A stretch of 64,000 nt of DNA, from NCBI GenBank assembly GCA_036873135.1, contig JAPTYO010000003.1, positions 23,274,001 through 23,338,000 on the forward strand, read 5' to 3'. The translations under genes and the position numbers were made by a program. The notes under the pieces are model-generated. The model did no database searches. It was not told the origin of the DNA and saw nothing but the letters and a program-made list of their open reading frames with translations. Numbering within the stretch: position 1 is the first letter of the stretch; each line of letters starts with the position of its first letter. Of the stretch, positions 24,386 through 36,500 are shown piece after piece. Source of the DNA: Clarkia xantiana subsp. parviflora (lineage: Eukaryota; Streptophyta; Magnoliopsida; Myrtales; Onagraceae).

Positions 24386-25336
24386 ATTGCATGTATGTTG
24401 TATGCGTGTACGGTAGATGTATATATAATTGGATCGTTGTGAAATACATCAACGTGATGGTGTTTATTATTATTATAATTTTTTTTTTTTGAAGAAAACA
24501 CATCTTATGAAAAATACATATATATGAATATTTGGTTTTAACGATGCATGTACTGTTTAAGTAAATATAAATAATTGTATCGGCCAAAAGAAAATATAAA
24601 TAATTGTAAAAATACTTTGAAATTAACTTTGTCTAAGCATTTATAAGTTGCATTTGAAACAGAAAATATTTTCTAGCTCACATCCAATGTGGTAGACTGG
24701 TAGTGCTCCACTTGTGGATTTTAGACCAATACTATAATTCCAACAACGTTCGACTAAAAAAAAAGACGTGCGGAATATTGATGGGTGGTACCACACCATA
24801 ATTGAATGTGCAATTAAATCATTGAAAGGAACCGGTCCTTGCCAAGGTTCGGTCCCTTTCAAGGACTTAACTAATTGGCAGATTGTATGGTCTAGGCCAT
24901 TTGTAATGAGCATGCAACCATATATCTACTTGGTGAACGTGAAATAGACCCATCCATTAGAAGTTAATGCAAATACGCACCAAGTTAAGGGCAGCAGCTG
25001 TCATCATTTGACATCACTAGTAAACCCTAAAATTTGGGCAAAAAAAAAAAAAAAAGTAAAGTAAACCCTAAAAGCAACGAAGTACGTCCATCATGAGTCA
25101 TATGCTACGCTAGCGCATAGACGTTCTGGTGCCTCGATACCACAGTGTTCCGACATAATACCATGGTCCTGGTGGCCACCTCACTCACACCAACTAACCA
25201 TAGTTGATCAAGTGTAACCACGGGTAAGTCCGCCGGTTCATGGGTGTTTAATGTGGGCTGGTTCATGGTAAACATGCCGGTTCAAAGCTATCAGACATGA
25301 AACCTATAAATAACCTATATCTTTAAACCTCTCATT
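24386..25336. other. Non-coding spacer after the terpene synthase
   Basis: The 3' region of the terpene synthase is followed by AT-rich DNA. An imperfect palindrome (arms about 24825-24841 and 24846-24862, AAGGACCGG core, about 13 of 17) and an A-run at about 25041 are the only features I see. Confidence 0.5.
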
Positions 25337-25337
25337 T

Positions 25338-25418
25338 ACACAATGAACTCTATACTTTGTAAAAATAACGAAGTCATTCACACAATGAACTCTATACTTT
25401 GTAAAAATAACGAAGTGC
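25338..25418 (+). repeat. Tandem duplication at the edge of the copia derivative
   Basis: A unit of about 42 bp containing ACACAATGAACTCTATACTT and the first 17 bases of the LTR (TGTAAAAATAACGAAGT) occurs twice. The second copy runs into the LTR at 25400. This suggests slippage or template switching at the LTR end. Confidence 0.7.
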
Positions 25419-25822
25419 CTAATTGTACTTGCCCAAAACCGTATCTAGTAGCTAATGAAGAACTCTATATATATAACTCTCTTACTCTAAATATGATAGG
25501 AGACTCTTACAACTTGTGGTGGTGCTTTTTTTCTTGCTTTATCACTACAAATGGCTCCACTCCTATTTATAGGAGACTAAAGAAATCTCTAGACTTAGAA
25601 CTACCTAGAAACTCTCTAGAAATTACTTAGATCCTAGACTTATCTAGAGACTCTAACCTAGACAAATTATCTAGATGTTGCTTCAACTTAGCCCAACTCC
25701 ATCTTAGCCCAAATCTTCAAGTCTTGGCCCAATGATGGTAAGTTGGTCCTAGTCCATGATAGTGAATTCTTCTTGGCCCATGATGGTAAGTCGTTCTTAG
25801 CCCATGAAGGTAAGTCAATGTT
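25400..25822 (-). repeat. 3' LTR of the gag-protease derivative
   Basis: It is the copy of 27629-28085. It contains several 30-bp units of type GGCCCATGATGGTAAGT at its higher end (about 25730-25820), which encode the Ser-Trp-Ala-Lys repeats at the end of the overlapping minus-strand frame. Confidence 0.8.
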
Positions 25823-26749
25823 ACTCCCCCTCAACATTGACTTTCCTTCTTGTTGCTTGTCAATGTTGCACTCCGGTCTGTGCCGCTCTCGATTCTTCAA
25901 TCGCACTTTTCTGTCTCGATCGACTCGTGGCTTTAAAACTGTTTTTCTCACTTCCCTTGATGCCTTGTATATTCCTCCTTTACCGAAGACTAAATTATTA
26001 GTCAACGACGAAATACTGTGTCGACGCTCCACTCCCGGTGAGGACGACATCACTTTGACTCCCATAGACATCTCCAAGTCCGACACTTCTTTATCTTCAT
26101 CTTGAGGCAAAGACCGATTCTCAACTACTGGACTTGCAAGGAAACAAGAATAAGCGCATATGCGATTTTTATCCCGATCACGAACTGGCTTAGTGATCGA
26201 TCTTCTCGATCCTTTCTTCACCACCTGTTTATCATCGGCTTCTCCATGGACGTCTCCGCGATGATTTAAACTCCCCATTTCTCCATGAACCTTCTTTGAA
26301 GAAGTTTCCTTACTTGAAACCGGTATCACGAACATGTCGTCTACTCGTACACCGATGTGAACTACGTCCGCCTTGATCATCTCAACGTTCCTGAGAAACT
26401 TCACATCATTCGGACCAAATAAAACGTACATACCTGAATCAAGTGCATTCGCCACTGAAAGGAGATTTCTCTTCATCCCTGGAACATGATAAACATTATT
26501 GAGCTTGATCGATGTTCCATCGCTACTGTTGATCACAACATTGTCTTCCTTCTCAACATGGTGAACATTACTATCCACCGTGACTATAACTTCGTCTCCT
26601 TCATGACGACGAAGATTCGAAAGTTGCTTCACATCTCCAGTAAGATGATGACCGCAACCGGAATCGACAATCCACTCATTTCTCAAGTTTCGAGCTGTGA
26701 ATGCACATGTGGGAGTGGTCTTGGCAAGAAAACACTTCCCATTCTTCAT
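25688..26749 (-). pseudogene. Copia protease region fused to non-pol sequence
   Basis: The frame begins in the linker after the zinc knuckle and includes the aspartic protease motif WIVDSGCGHHL (about 26645-26690) and the downstream LLSVA motif. After about residue 150 it leaves the pol-like order and runs through a charged segment that I cannot assign, then into the LTR. There is no integrase HHCC or DDE and no reverse transcriptase. The frame is longer than expected for a chance ORF, which may reflect recent decay rather than selection. Confidence 0.7.
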
Positions 26750-27555
26750 CTTCGGTTGAAGTCTTAGATTCCACCATGTTAATCTCCTTTAGTCTAGTCC
26801 GACAATTTCTCTTCAGATGTCCAGGCTTCCCACATCGATAACACTTGAAATGTTTTTTTGCAAGACGACTCCGCGTTCCCACCAACATTTTTCCTGGCGT
26901 CAATCTTCTTCACTTGAGCCACGAGCGCGCACTGATCTTACTCCAGCTTTAACCCGACCATTTGATTAGCCAACAACTCTTGTGAAGCTAGAAGGTTCTC
27001 AAACTCCTCCAAGGATGGTTGTTGAACCCACCCTTGAATCGACGTAACAAACGGTATATATTCGGAACGTAATCCCCGAATGATGGACCGTTTTATCCGC
27101 GCCTCCGAGATTGGCTCCTCCGGGTTGAGCAAATTAATTTTCGAACACAAGTTCTTGACCTTTAAAAAGAACTGTGAAATCGAAGACTCACCCTGCTTCG
27201 CATTAGCCAGATCCGTCTCCAACATTTGTAACCGCGCCTCGTTCTTCTTATTGTATAGCTGGTCTAGTGTCTTCCAGATCGAACTTGCAAAGGTGCATCG
27301 TGAGATATTCTCAAACACCGCTGACGATATCGAGCTCTTCAAGGCAAACTCTGCCTTGACATTCCTACGCTTCCAGCGCTTGAGTTCTTCACCGTTTCTG
27401 GCGGTCTCCTCCGGGGCGGTTGTATCACTGCCTCCAACGATATCCCACAAATCTTCGCTCATGAGATATGACTCCATGCAGGACTTTCAAATCCGGTAAT
27501 TGGACGAGTTCAATAGCTTCATTCCTTGTCCAATCACGCGACCGGCAGCATCCAT
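26676..27555 (-). pseudogene. Copia gag (UBN2) with zinc knuckle
   Basis: The minus-strand frame starts at ATG 27555-27553 (MDAAGR). It has a nonsense codon where copia gags carry Trp (after NYRI, before KSCMES), then continues from 27477 to the stop at 26938. The fold is the usual UBN2 type, including LWDIVG and LDQLYNKKNEARLQ. The zinc knuckle CYRCGKPGHLKRNC lies at about 26800-26845 in a different frame. A stop and a frameshift make it non-functional as it stands. Confidence 0.75.
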
Positions 27556-27628
27556 ATTTAGAGTTCCCAAGTTCTTCAATCCCGATCTTGAATCTCTCCG
27601 CGTTACTGCTAATGTGGCTCTGATACCA

Positions 27629-28085
27629 TGTAAAAATAACGAAGTGCCTAATTGCACTTGACCAAGACCGTATCTAGTAGCTAATGAAGAACTCTATATA
27701 TATAACTCTCTTACTCTAAATATGATAGGACACTCTTACAACTTGTGGTGGTGGATCTAGTTGTGGTGGTGTTTTTTTCTTGCTTTATCACTACAAATGA
27801 CTCCACTCCTATTTATAGGAGACTAAAGAAATCTCTAGAGTAAAGAAATATCTAGACTTAGAACTACCTAGAAACTCTCTAGAAATTACTTAGATCCTAG
27901 ACTTATCTAGATACTCTAACCTAGACAAATTATCTAGATGTTTCTTCAACTTAGCCCAACTCCCTCTTAGCCCAAACCTTCCAGTCTTGGCCCAATGATG
28001 GTAAGTTGGTCCTAGTCCATGATGGTGAGTTCTTCTTGGCCCATGATGGTAAGTCGTTCTTAGCCCATGAAGGTAAGTCAATGTT
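27629..28085 (-). repeat. 5' LTR of the gag-protease derivative
   Basis: The 457-bp copy of 25400-25822. It begins TGTAAAAATAACGAAG in window orientation and ends CAATGTT. It differs from its partner by two small insertions. Confidence 0.8.
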
Positions 28086-30503
28086 GATCTTAACATACTT
28101 TTCAATTATGGTTTCTCTGTTTATTCTGACTTAACGTTAGGAGGGGATTAACGGGGGCCAATCCTATTCCATCCCTTTGTGCAGATACCTAGCGCCCGAT
28201 GGTGCTCAAGATCAGACTCAAACACTAAACTCAAGAATTTAACATCGACAATGTACGTGAGACGCCCGATACAAAAGTTCGTGACGTACCACTATTGTTC
28301 TATTATGACCGGTGTAGAGATAAACTATCAGGAGTCAGCCCGACGACTCTCGTTACCCACTACTTCCACATGTACACGCTCCACAACTTCCTCCACAAAA
28401 GCAATGTCGTCCTTTGGTCGTGGCCCACCATGGGAATATCTCGTTGTCTGTGATGACACACCCTCAACACCTCACCAACAATGGTAGGCGCTTTAACGCA
28501 TCGCCAGCAGCTGTAGGCGCCTCTACCTCTCAAACATCCAGTGTAGGAACGACCTCCTCCAACCAAGCACCGGTTCACTAAGTACTTCCTCCAAATGTCC
28601 AGATGACCCAGGACTTATAGTCTCACTCGACACTCTTTTAGAGTTTAGGGAGGCTTTACACGCTCGAGGGAGAAATGCATTAGCACCCATAAATATGGAA
28701 ACTTACATGTCTTACAATGCCAAGTGTTTGCTACCTTTTTTTTTTTTTGGGCATTGTTCAAACATTGGAATTATGACAAACTCTTCCACAATTTTAAAAG
28801 CTCGAGTATTTGGTTCCCACCCCAGAATAGTGATTAACTTTAAATAATTCGGGACATTATATTCAAGTTACTAAAAATCAAAATCGAATTGTATTAATGG
28901 CTTCAGTTACTGATATTAATCATTTCAGTTACAGAAATTAAATGGGCCTTTCTGTTGGACATAAGCTCAATGAACCTGGACAAAGTCAATTTCGATTTTG
29001 GCAAAACCAGACAGGCATTGGGCTAACTTTATAAGTGAACACTCGCGTATATATGTCATGGACGTACACACGTGACAAGGTTTTGGGGTGTGATTTCGAT
29101 TCGTTAATTCACACTTACACTTGTAAAAATGCAAACACCCACTTAGCGATTGTAATAAACAGTGTTAGACAAATAAAATCAAATTGTCCATAAAAAATTC
29201 CATTCACGTTCAAAAGTAATATTGCTCCAAATTTCATAATTCATTACAAGTCCATTTCATCAACATTTTCCGTGATCCATATAGGTTTTAATAACCGAAG
29301 TGAGTCTAGTGACCAAAGTCGCTTTGGCGGCATTTGAGCTTCAGAGACCATGAGCATGGCTAAACAACCTTGATCAACCTGAGTAATCATAATAGTCTCA
29401 ATGAATTCAACGACCTCAATGGCTCTGACAGCCTCACCGACTTCAACGACTTTTCAAGTCTCGACGGCCTTAATGACCTTAGCGACTTTAGCGGTCGCGA
29501 TCCAAATGCTCTCATCTTGAGCAAGTTCACATTTTTAACGTTTGTCGACACTAGATGTGAACTTTAGGAAGAAAAAAAACAATTATTTTCCCACAAAAAT
29601 TGAATTTCAGAATAAAAAACTAATAAATGCCCTCTTGTAAAACCAACTTGGAAAATTCTCTTAAGATTGTTGGAAACACATGGGGTAAATATGCAATTTA
29701 CAAAGCCGAAGAATCAAATTGCAATATTCTAAAAATTCAAGGACTAACTACAATTAGTCGAGTTCGGATGTTTAACATGTATTCCGTAAATTAACATGTA
29801 AAATCTGCACAATACCGAAATTGGTTCAAAATCGACCGAACAACGAAAGTGATTTTTTATACCGAAGCCAATGTAGATCACGGTCTCCTTGCAATTTCAT
29901 CCCACCTCACCCTCAGGTTGTGCAACGAGGTTTAATACGGAGCGATCACTTACTAGGATACAACAGTGTCATTGAATCAAATTCAGCACATAATTTGTTC
30001 AACAAAACTGAAACAATACCTGAACTCAAATAAGAACAAGAAAACCAACTACGTGCAATGGCTAGAGATCGAAACAAAACAAGAAAGATCGAACAAACGA
30101 CCTGGGGAGGAATCTATAATTCGTAGACAATAATAGATAAGATGATTTTAAAGTGAGAATAATTAGATTTAAATATTACCTCTAAAAAAATTGGACACTT
30201 AACATGATGAATTCATCATGTTAATGTCCAATTTTTTTAGGAAGATATACCACTTTTTTTTATCTTGTATTTTAAAAAGGAGAGAAGACTAGATTATATT
30301 GAAGGGAAGTAGGATGAAGACAAAAATTCAACCAATATAGTACAAAATATTTCCAACAATTTCCTTCACTAAAGTTGGACTATGTGCAATTTTGAGCCAG
30401 TGCCAATACACAGCCCAATTTTCCATCAACTAGTTAACGTGATCATCCACAAATTTCGATATCTATTCTAGCTAGTGAGTATGTAGTATGTACAAGCTAA
30501 CAA
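28086..30503. other. Intergenic region without recognisable genes
   Basis: Short frames only. At 29385-29510 the + strand reads as an Asp/Asn/Leu/Ser-rich repeat built on 9-base words such as GACCTCAAT and GACTTCAAC, probably a degenerate minisatellite. A long palindrome is at 30182-30240. T- and A-runs are present at about 28738. Confidence 0.5.
30182..30240. repeat. 59-bp near-perfect palindrome
   Basis: It is centred on GAATTC. Arms 30182-30211 and 30212-30240 match except for one missing base. It could form a cruciform or hairpin. No target duplication is apparent. Confidence 0.85.
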
Positions 30504-33500
30504 CTATATGAACAAGAGGCTGTACGAAGGAAGTTCTCGTACTCTTCGGAAATCCTCCGATGACAACTCCCTCTCCAACTGTGTCCTTGTCACTTGCAGG
30601 ACTTCCTACATCCATTTTCAAAACAATGAATTCAATACACATACATGTATATATATTGTATATATATCTGTGGATAAAGAGAGAGAGAGAGAGTACATTG
30701 AACTCCATGTAAGAAGCACCCATTGCAAGCCACAGAGAATCCATCACTTCAAAAGCTATACAGTAGAGTACATCGAATGCCTGTTCATCTTCTGCAAAGT
30801 TTAAAGCCGCCATTTGATAGGGAATATACATACGTATATATCTCTATTATTACCCGTTTGTCACAACAATTAGGCGAGCTAAATATTGACTAAGAAATCT
30901 TATTAGTTTATAATAATTGGTCAATATTTGAATGGAAAGTCTATACATATCCGGGAGCTTTATCACCCCTGTGAACGCAACTCGTTTTACTTGTTGGTCC
31001 AACCAACGTTTTGTTACAATGATGTATAATTGTTATTAGTTAATACATGTGTATTAATTAATAACAACAAATAACCAGACCAAAGTTACCAGACTATTAA
31101 TTAATATCTGAAATAGTTAAACTAAACAGGTTATTAAATAATGCATGTATCTCAATCTCATGTACTATAGTGTAGTGCGCTACATTTCTTAACTATGGCT
31201 CTTGAGTTCAAATCTCACACGAAATGTGAAAACATAAAAATATTTATGACTAGCACTTTACTTTACTGACCGTTGGATTGAGTTCAACGTAAAGACTCAC
31301 CTGCTATTAACCTGATAAAATTTAGGCCCGGAAGATACTTTGGCTTGTCTGCTGAAAATATAACGCCTGACGACACAGAAATTAACGTCAGATACTGTCT
31401 ACGCATGCATTCATTCATTCATTCAATAAAAGAGAAGAAGCTCCACCACGCAATATATATATATATATGCATGAAATACACACACCTGCATGTAATTCTA
31501 GCATCTGAGTTAACATGAAGGTTATGTTAATGCCAGCAACAGCAAACGGATACTCCCACGTTGCTCTCTTCCCAACGTCCTTCAGTAACAACCTACGAAA
31601 AGATTTCTTCATGTTGAACCATTCTTCTCATTAGTTTATTATAATAACCCAAAATCAAATCAAATATATAATTTAGACACACTATCACTATCCTATCCTT
31701 AAAAAAAAACATGAACTAGCTAGGATTTAACGTACCGGATAAGTCCTTGCATAAAACAACAGATTCTCTAAGGAAACAAAACCACAACCCCTGGAGAATT
31801 AAATATATATTATTGTTTTGGAATAATATACAACTAATTAGCTAGAGAATTATATTTTGTATGATGATATGTAAATTGTACCTAAAATCGGTGGCCGGAT
31901 TAGGACCTTGCCACCCCATATCTTTCCATTGATCAGATATCGGACCCGTCAAAACAACATTAGGAAACGCGAGATGCCATAGCGCCATCAGAGCCTCCTG
32001 CATGCCAATTGTCATCATTGATGAAGAAGATAAACGAAATAACTCTTCTATAGTGGTTCACATATCTCACATTAATTATATTTATTAGTGTATCGAGAGT
32101 AATTTTCTAATTTTTTGGAACTAAAGTTCAAGTGTTGTGAATGTGATGACATATAAAGTTTTTTTCTTTCTAAACGGTCATGAGTTTGTCTATAAATAAA
32201 TAAAAGGGTTGTGCAATTCCAAGCATCCCATACTGTTAGGCAGAATCAGAAGATCGCTAGAGTGACATATCATTCATCGTAAATAGTTTATTTCACATTC
32301 AACCAATCATAACCGGTGATACAAACCTGATTTCTATTGTGTGTAGATCTGACATTATTTAAAAAATTTGAAAATGATAGAGATTTAATACTTGATAGTG
32401 TAAGAATATATATTTAATGTTACAATATATATTCTAATTATGTGGCCAGATAATATTAATGAGTATAGATATATTGAATAATGTATTATATTATATTATA
32501 TCAATATATATCTTTATGGTATGATTTAATCTAGACCGTTCAATTGGTTACTTGATGGACGTACCAGATTAAAGGGTATAATATTATAAACGGTCCTCTC
32601 TCCCTGCCAGTTATTGACACAGAGATTAAGAGCAGTTCTCCATCAACTGGTCTCTGATAGAAGGATGGACAGGGGAGAGAAGTAGAACCGTTCTACAGAG
32701 AAGCACATCGACAGTCTAAGAAGATCAGAGGAAAGTAAATCAATTACCGGGTAAGCCATTCCTCTCTATATATTTTCCCTCATAAAGCATAATCAAGATC
32801 CTGACAATTAGGGTTTGTAAATCTAACATGTGGTATCAGAGCCTGAGTTGTTGATTATGCTTTACGTTGGAATTATCGATTATCATGATTTAAGATTTAG
32901 TTCGAATCAGTTCGTATGTCAAAGCATAAATAGATTTTCAATTACGAATCTGATTAGAGCCGTTATTGTCTAATTCCATCGGAATTGTTATCGGTGATGG
33001 AATTGTTTAATAATTGTGGAATACAATGAATTGTGTTAATCAGTGGAAACTTATTTATAACTACTTCTTGTCTAATTGGTGGAATTTGAGAAAATCGGTG
33101 CTTCGTAGTCGCTAATCGGTGGAATGGTTTGATCTGCATCTGGAATTTGTTTTATTCAACCCTACTTCAATCAGTTCATTATTGCTTGACCTAATTCCTT
33201 TTATCGGAGCGGTTAATTAATTGTTTAATTGTTCAATTGGTTGGTGGTTTAACCTAATTCTCTTCTCCGATGGGATCAAATTATCGTCCTCGGCGCGGGG
33301 TAACTCCATCATGCACGTTCATCTGCGATCTGCGTCCTTGGAATCCTTCTCCCAAGGTAAGTGGACAACGTTGGGTATGAGTGGAGGATTTGAACATCAT
33401 CCACTTTAATGTTGGTGGAATTATTTAATCGGAGTATGAAATTAAGTGTAACTATTTAAGTCTGCTTGGAATCTGTTCCCCAAATCGGACCCCACGAACA

Positions 33501-36500
33501 ACATTTAAGTTACACAATTAACTGATTGATTAGTCATGACCCCTCGTTACTTTGGCTTCATAATCATATTCCATAATTGAATGGAATTGAAGCGTATGAA
33601 TTTCTATTTGCACCTATGCAGAACAATGTGGATTTGTTTAAGAATGTTTACCTGTGCACTGCTGAGTCATATCAATTGGAGTTATTTTATTTCCCGATCT
33701 AATGGAAACCTAAACTGATTGGTTTCAAATCTGTTGTTCGTGAAGGTTACTAGAATTAACGATCGTGATTTGATAAACTTAACGATCATGATTTATATGT
33801 ATTCATGAATTTTGATGGAGAAGGTTTTATGTTTTACCTAATAAGTATTATTGATGGCGTCTATAGTAACTGAATTGTGTGTGGTTTTTAACGTGCCCAA
33901 CTAATTAGAGTTTACTTGTTTCGTTCATCAAGTACTTTAATAGCGAATAAAATCTCACGTTTATAATAGTATGAATATACTCACAAATTTTGGGTGTGTT
34001 ATAGTCAAATGAGACTCCCATGCATGTGTGTATGAATTCTAAAGCATGATGATGTTGATCTAAGCATGAGTGATGAATGAATGACATATTGAATCATGTG
34101 ATTCTAATTAGAAATTAAGGGTTGATTATGTTTCAGTAATGAAGGATTTAGCAAGTTTGAATTAAGCATGAAAATTACTATTGCATGAAAGATTACTTGC
34201 TTTAGTTTCCTTGTCAATTGCTTCCGCTACTCATTAACGAAAATTATAGTTTTATGGTGTAAAACCATTAACTTTAAGGGTTAAAAATATTTTATTTTAG
34301 CCAAACCTAATGTTTTCTAGTGATGTTTCAATACTATGATGATAACCATTATGATATCGGGTTATATTTAGTTTTTGAAATATTACTTTAAAGCCTATAT
34401 GCATGACTTTATGGTTAGTTTCTAATCACCAAAGTGATTGAACTAGAATGATATTGTTATGCATGGATGAGGCATTTACGACAATCATGACTTTATGGTT
34501 AGTTTCTAATCACCAAAGTGATTAAACTAGAATGATAAGGTTTATGGTTTAATGAGACATTACTATCAGCATGACTTTATGGTTAGTTTCTAGTCACCAA
34601 AGTGACAGAACTAGAATGTGTTATCGTGCCTAAAGAAAATAAATTATTATATGCATGAACATATAATTTAAGTAGGTTATTGTCACCAAAGTGGCTAATC
34701 TAGAATGTTTATTTGTTCATGTGTATAATACAATAGTAATGTCTAAAGAAAGATCAATAATTATGTGCATGAACTTATATTTGAAGTAGGTTATTGCCAC
34801 CAAAGTGACTAATCTAGAATGTTTATTTGTTTCGTGCATATAATACAATTGCCATTTATCCACTATAATGATGAAATGCCTATTACTGTTTACAAGTGGA
34901 TAAATTGACGTTTACATGTTACTAGAATTTTAGGATTTGCCCAAAGGTGAATCGCTTTCTATAACTTGTAAACATGATGGGATAATTAAGATCTTTTGGT
35001 TATGTATATTTGTATATCCAAAGATAACTTGTATATTTAACCGAAGATTTTCTTTAATTGTCCAATAATTTTATGGAATTGAATTAAGATTCGTGTATTA
35101 TAGCTGTTGCCCAAAGGTCGGTTATAATATACTTTGATAATTTCCAAATAATGTTATGGCATTTAATTAAGATTAGTGTATTATAGTCGTTGCCCAAAGG
35201 TCGATTATAATATACTCTCATTGATTATCTGAATCTATAATAGCTTATTTTCTAATTGGCATTTACTTAATAGTATATTATAGTTGTTGCCCAAAGGTCG
35301 ATTATGATATACTTTAAATGTTAGCTGGTTCTTATTAGCTTATTTTATGAATAAGCAAGTATGTAATTTGCAGCTATTATAGTTAATTCGCATGTATGTT
35401 CTGTTATTGTGTTTAATAGGTTTGACTTTCTAAACCGTGTAAGTCAGGTTCCACTAAAGTTACTAGATCCTGACTTAACACAATTAAATAGTATCCTTAC
35501 GGGTACACAACTTAAGTAGAAAGTCAAATCATAAAGTATAAACACGATATAACAGAGTAAATCTTAAGTTAATGCGAATAATTTTGGTTTATTCCACAAA
35601 CAATAAATAAAGAAAATTATGAAGTTTTGTGGATGAAAGAACGAATTATGTAATAAGTCACTCGTATGTACAAACTTACAACCATTAAGTTTTGAGTTGT
35701 ATAGTTTGTCGAAGTTTGAGTTGACTAATTTATGGAGCAAGATTAAAGAACTTAAGGATGACTAGAGATAACTCAATATTTATGAGAGCACTTTAAAGTG
35801 TTCATTAATTGATATTGAGTTAGCTCGTATGTTATGAAGAAAAAGAAAGTCACATGTCAACCATGCATAAAGGAGTGCTACTAAAAGGTTAGTGCAATAG
35901 TTTTTCATACATGAATAAAATGCAATATTTCGTATATCTCGCCTATTGCATGATTATTTATACGGAAAATTAATAAGTGTCAAGAATAGGGGGATAATTG
36001 TATATATTCTTGCACTTATGAATTTAAGCATATTAGTGTTATTCATGTCATGAATATATCTGTTTGCTGGGTGATTTTCTTGATGGAAAGTAAGCAATTA
36101 GATAGAAACGTGAAAACTTATAATGTCTTTATGTGTGGTGACTTTCATGAGAAATGTATAGAAGTATGATATGACTTTTAGTTCATTACTAAGCCTTCTT
36201 AAGAGAACATGTCATACATTTATGAAAATAGTATTGTGGGAAATATAATCGGACTTTGAAAGTTACAGCTAAGAGTTAGACAAGTAAATCTTCTTTACCC
36301 ATTAATGACATTAAGTTGTGGATGTATGAGTTAAGTCTGAGATCCCATAAAGGCAGTTCCAACCTCTTAATGATCCGTGCGTTGGAAGGGAGCTTGGTTA
36401 AGACACCATTATGTTTGAGGTTGTCTAATAAAAGTAAAATAAATGTTTATGATCCACATTAAAGAATGGATTCTTGAATGAAATGTTTACTCTAGAGTAA

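Larger units (their letters stand above)
25400..28085 (-). mobile_element. Copia derivative keeping only gag and protease
   Basis: Direct LTR-like repeats at 25400-25822 and 27629-28085 flank an internal part read on the minus strand. The primer site (TGGTATCAGAGC on the minus strand, 27617-27628) abuts the right LTR. A polypurine tract (GAGGGGGAG, about 25824-25832) abuts the left one. Gag and protease are legible, but integrase, reverse transcriptase and RNase H are absent. The right LTR is longer through small internal duplications. I see no clean target duplication. This is close to the published TR-GAG concept of terminal-repeat elements with gag only. Confidence 0.82.

Noticed and set aside
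31301..31351. ELMO exon 6 ending at the first GT (31311)
   Set aside because: That junction shifts the frame at exon 7. The later donor GTGAGT at 31300 restores it and keeps the conserved EDEQAFDV motif.
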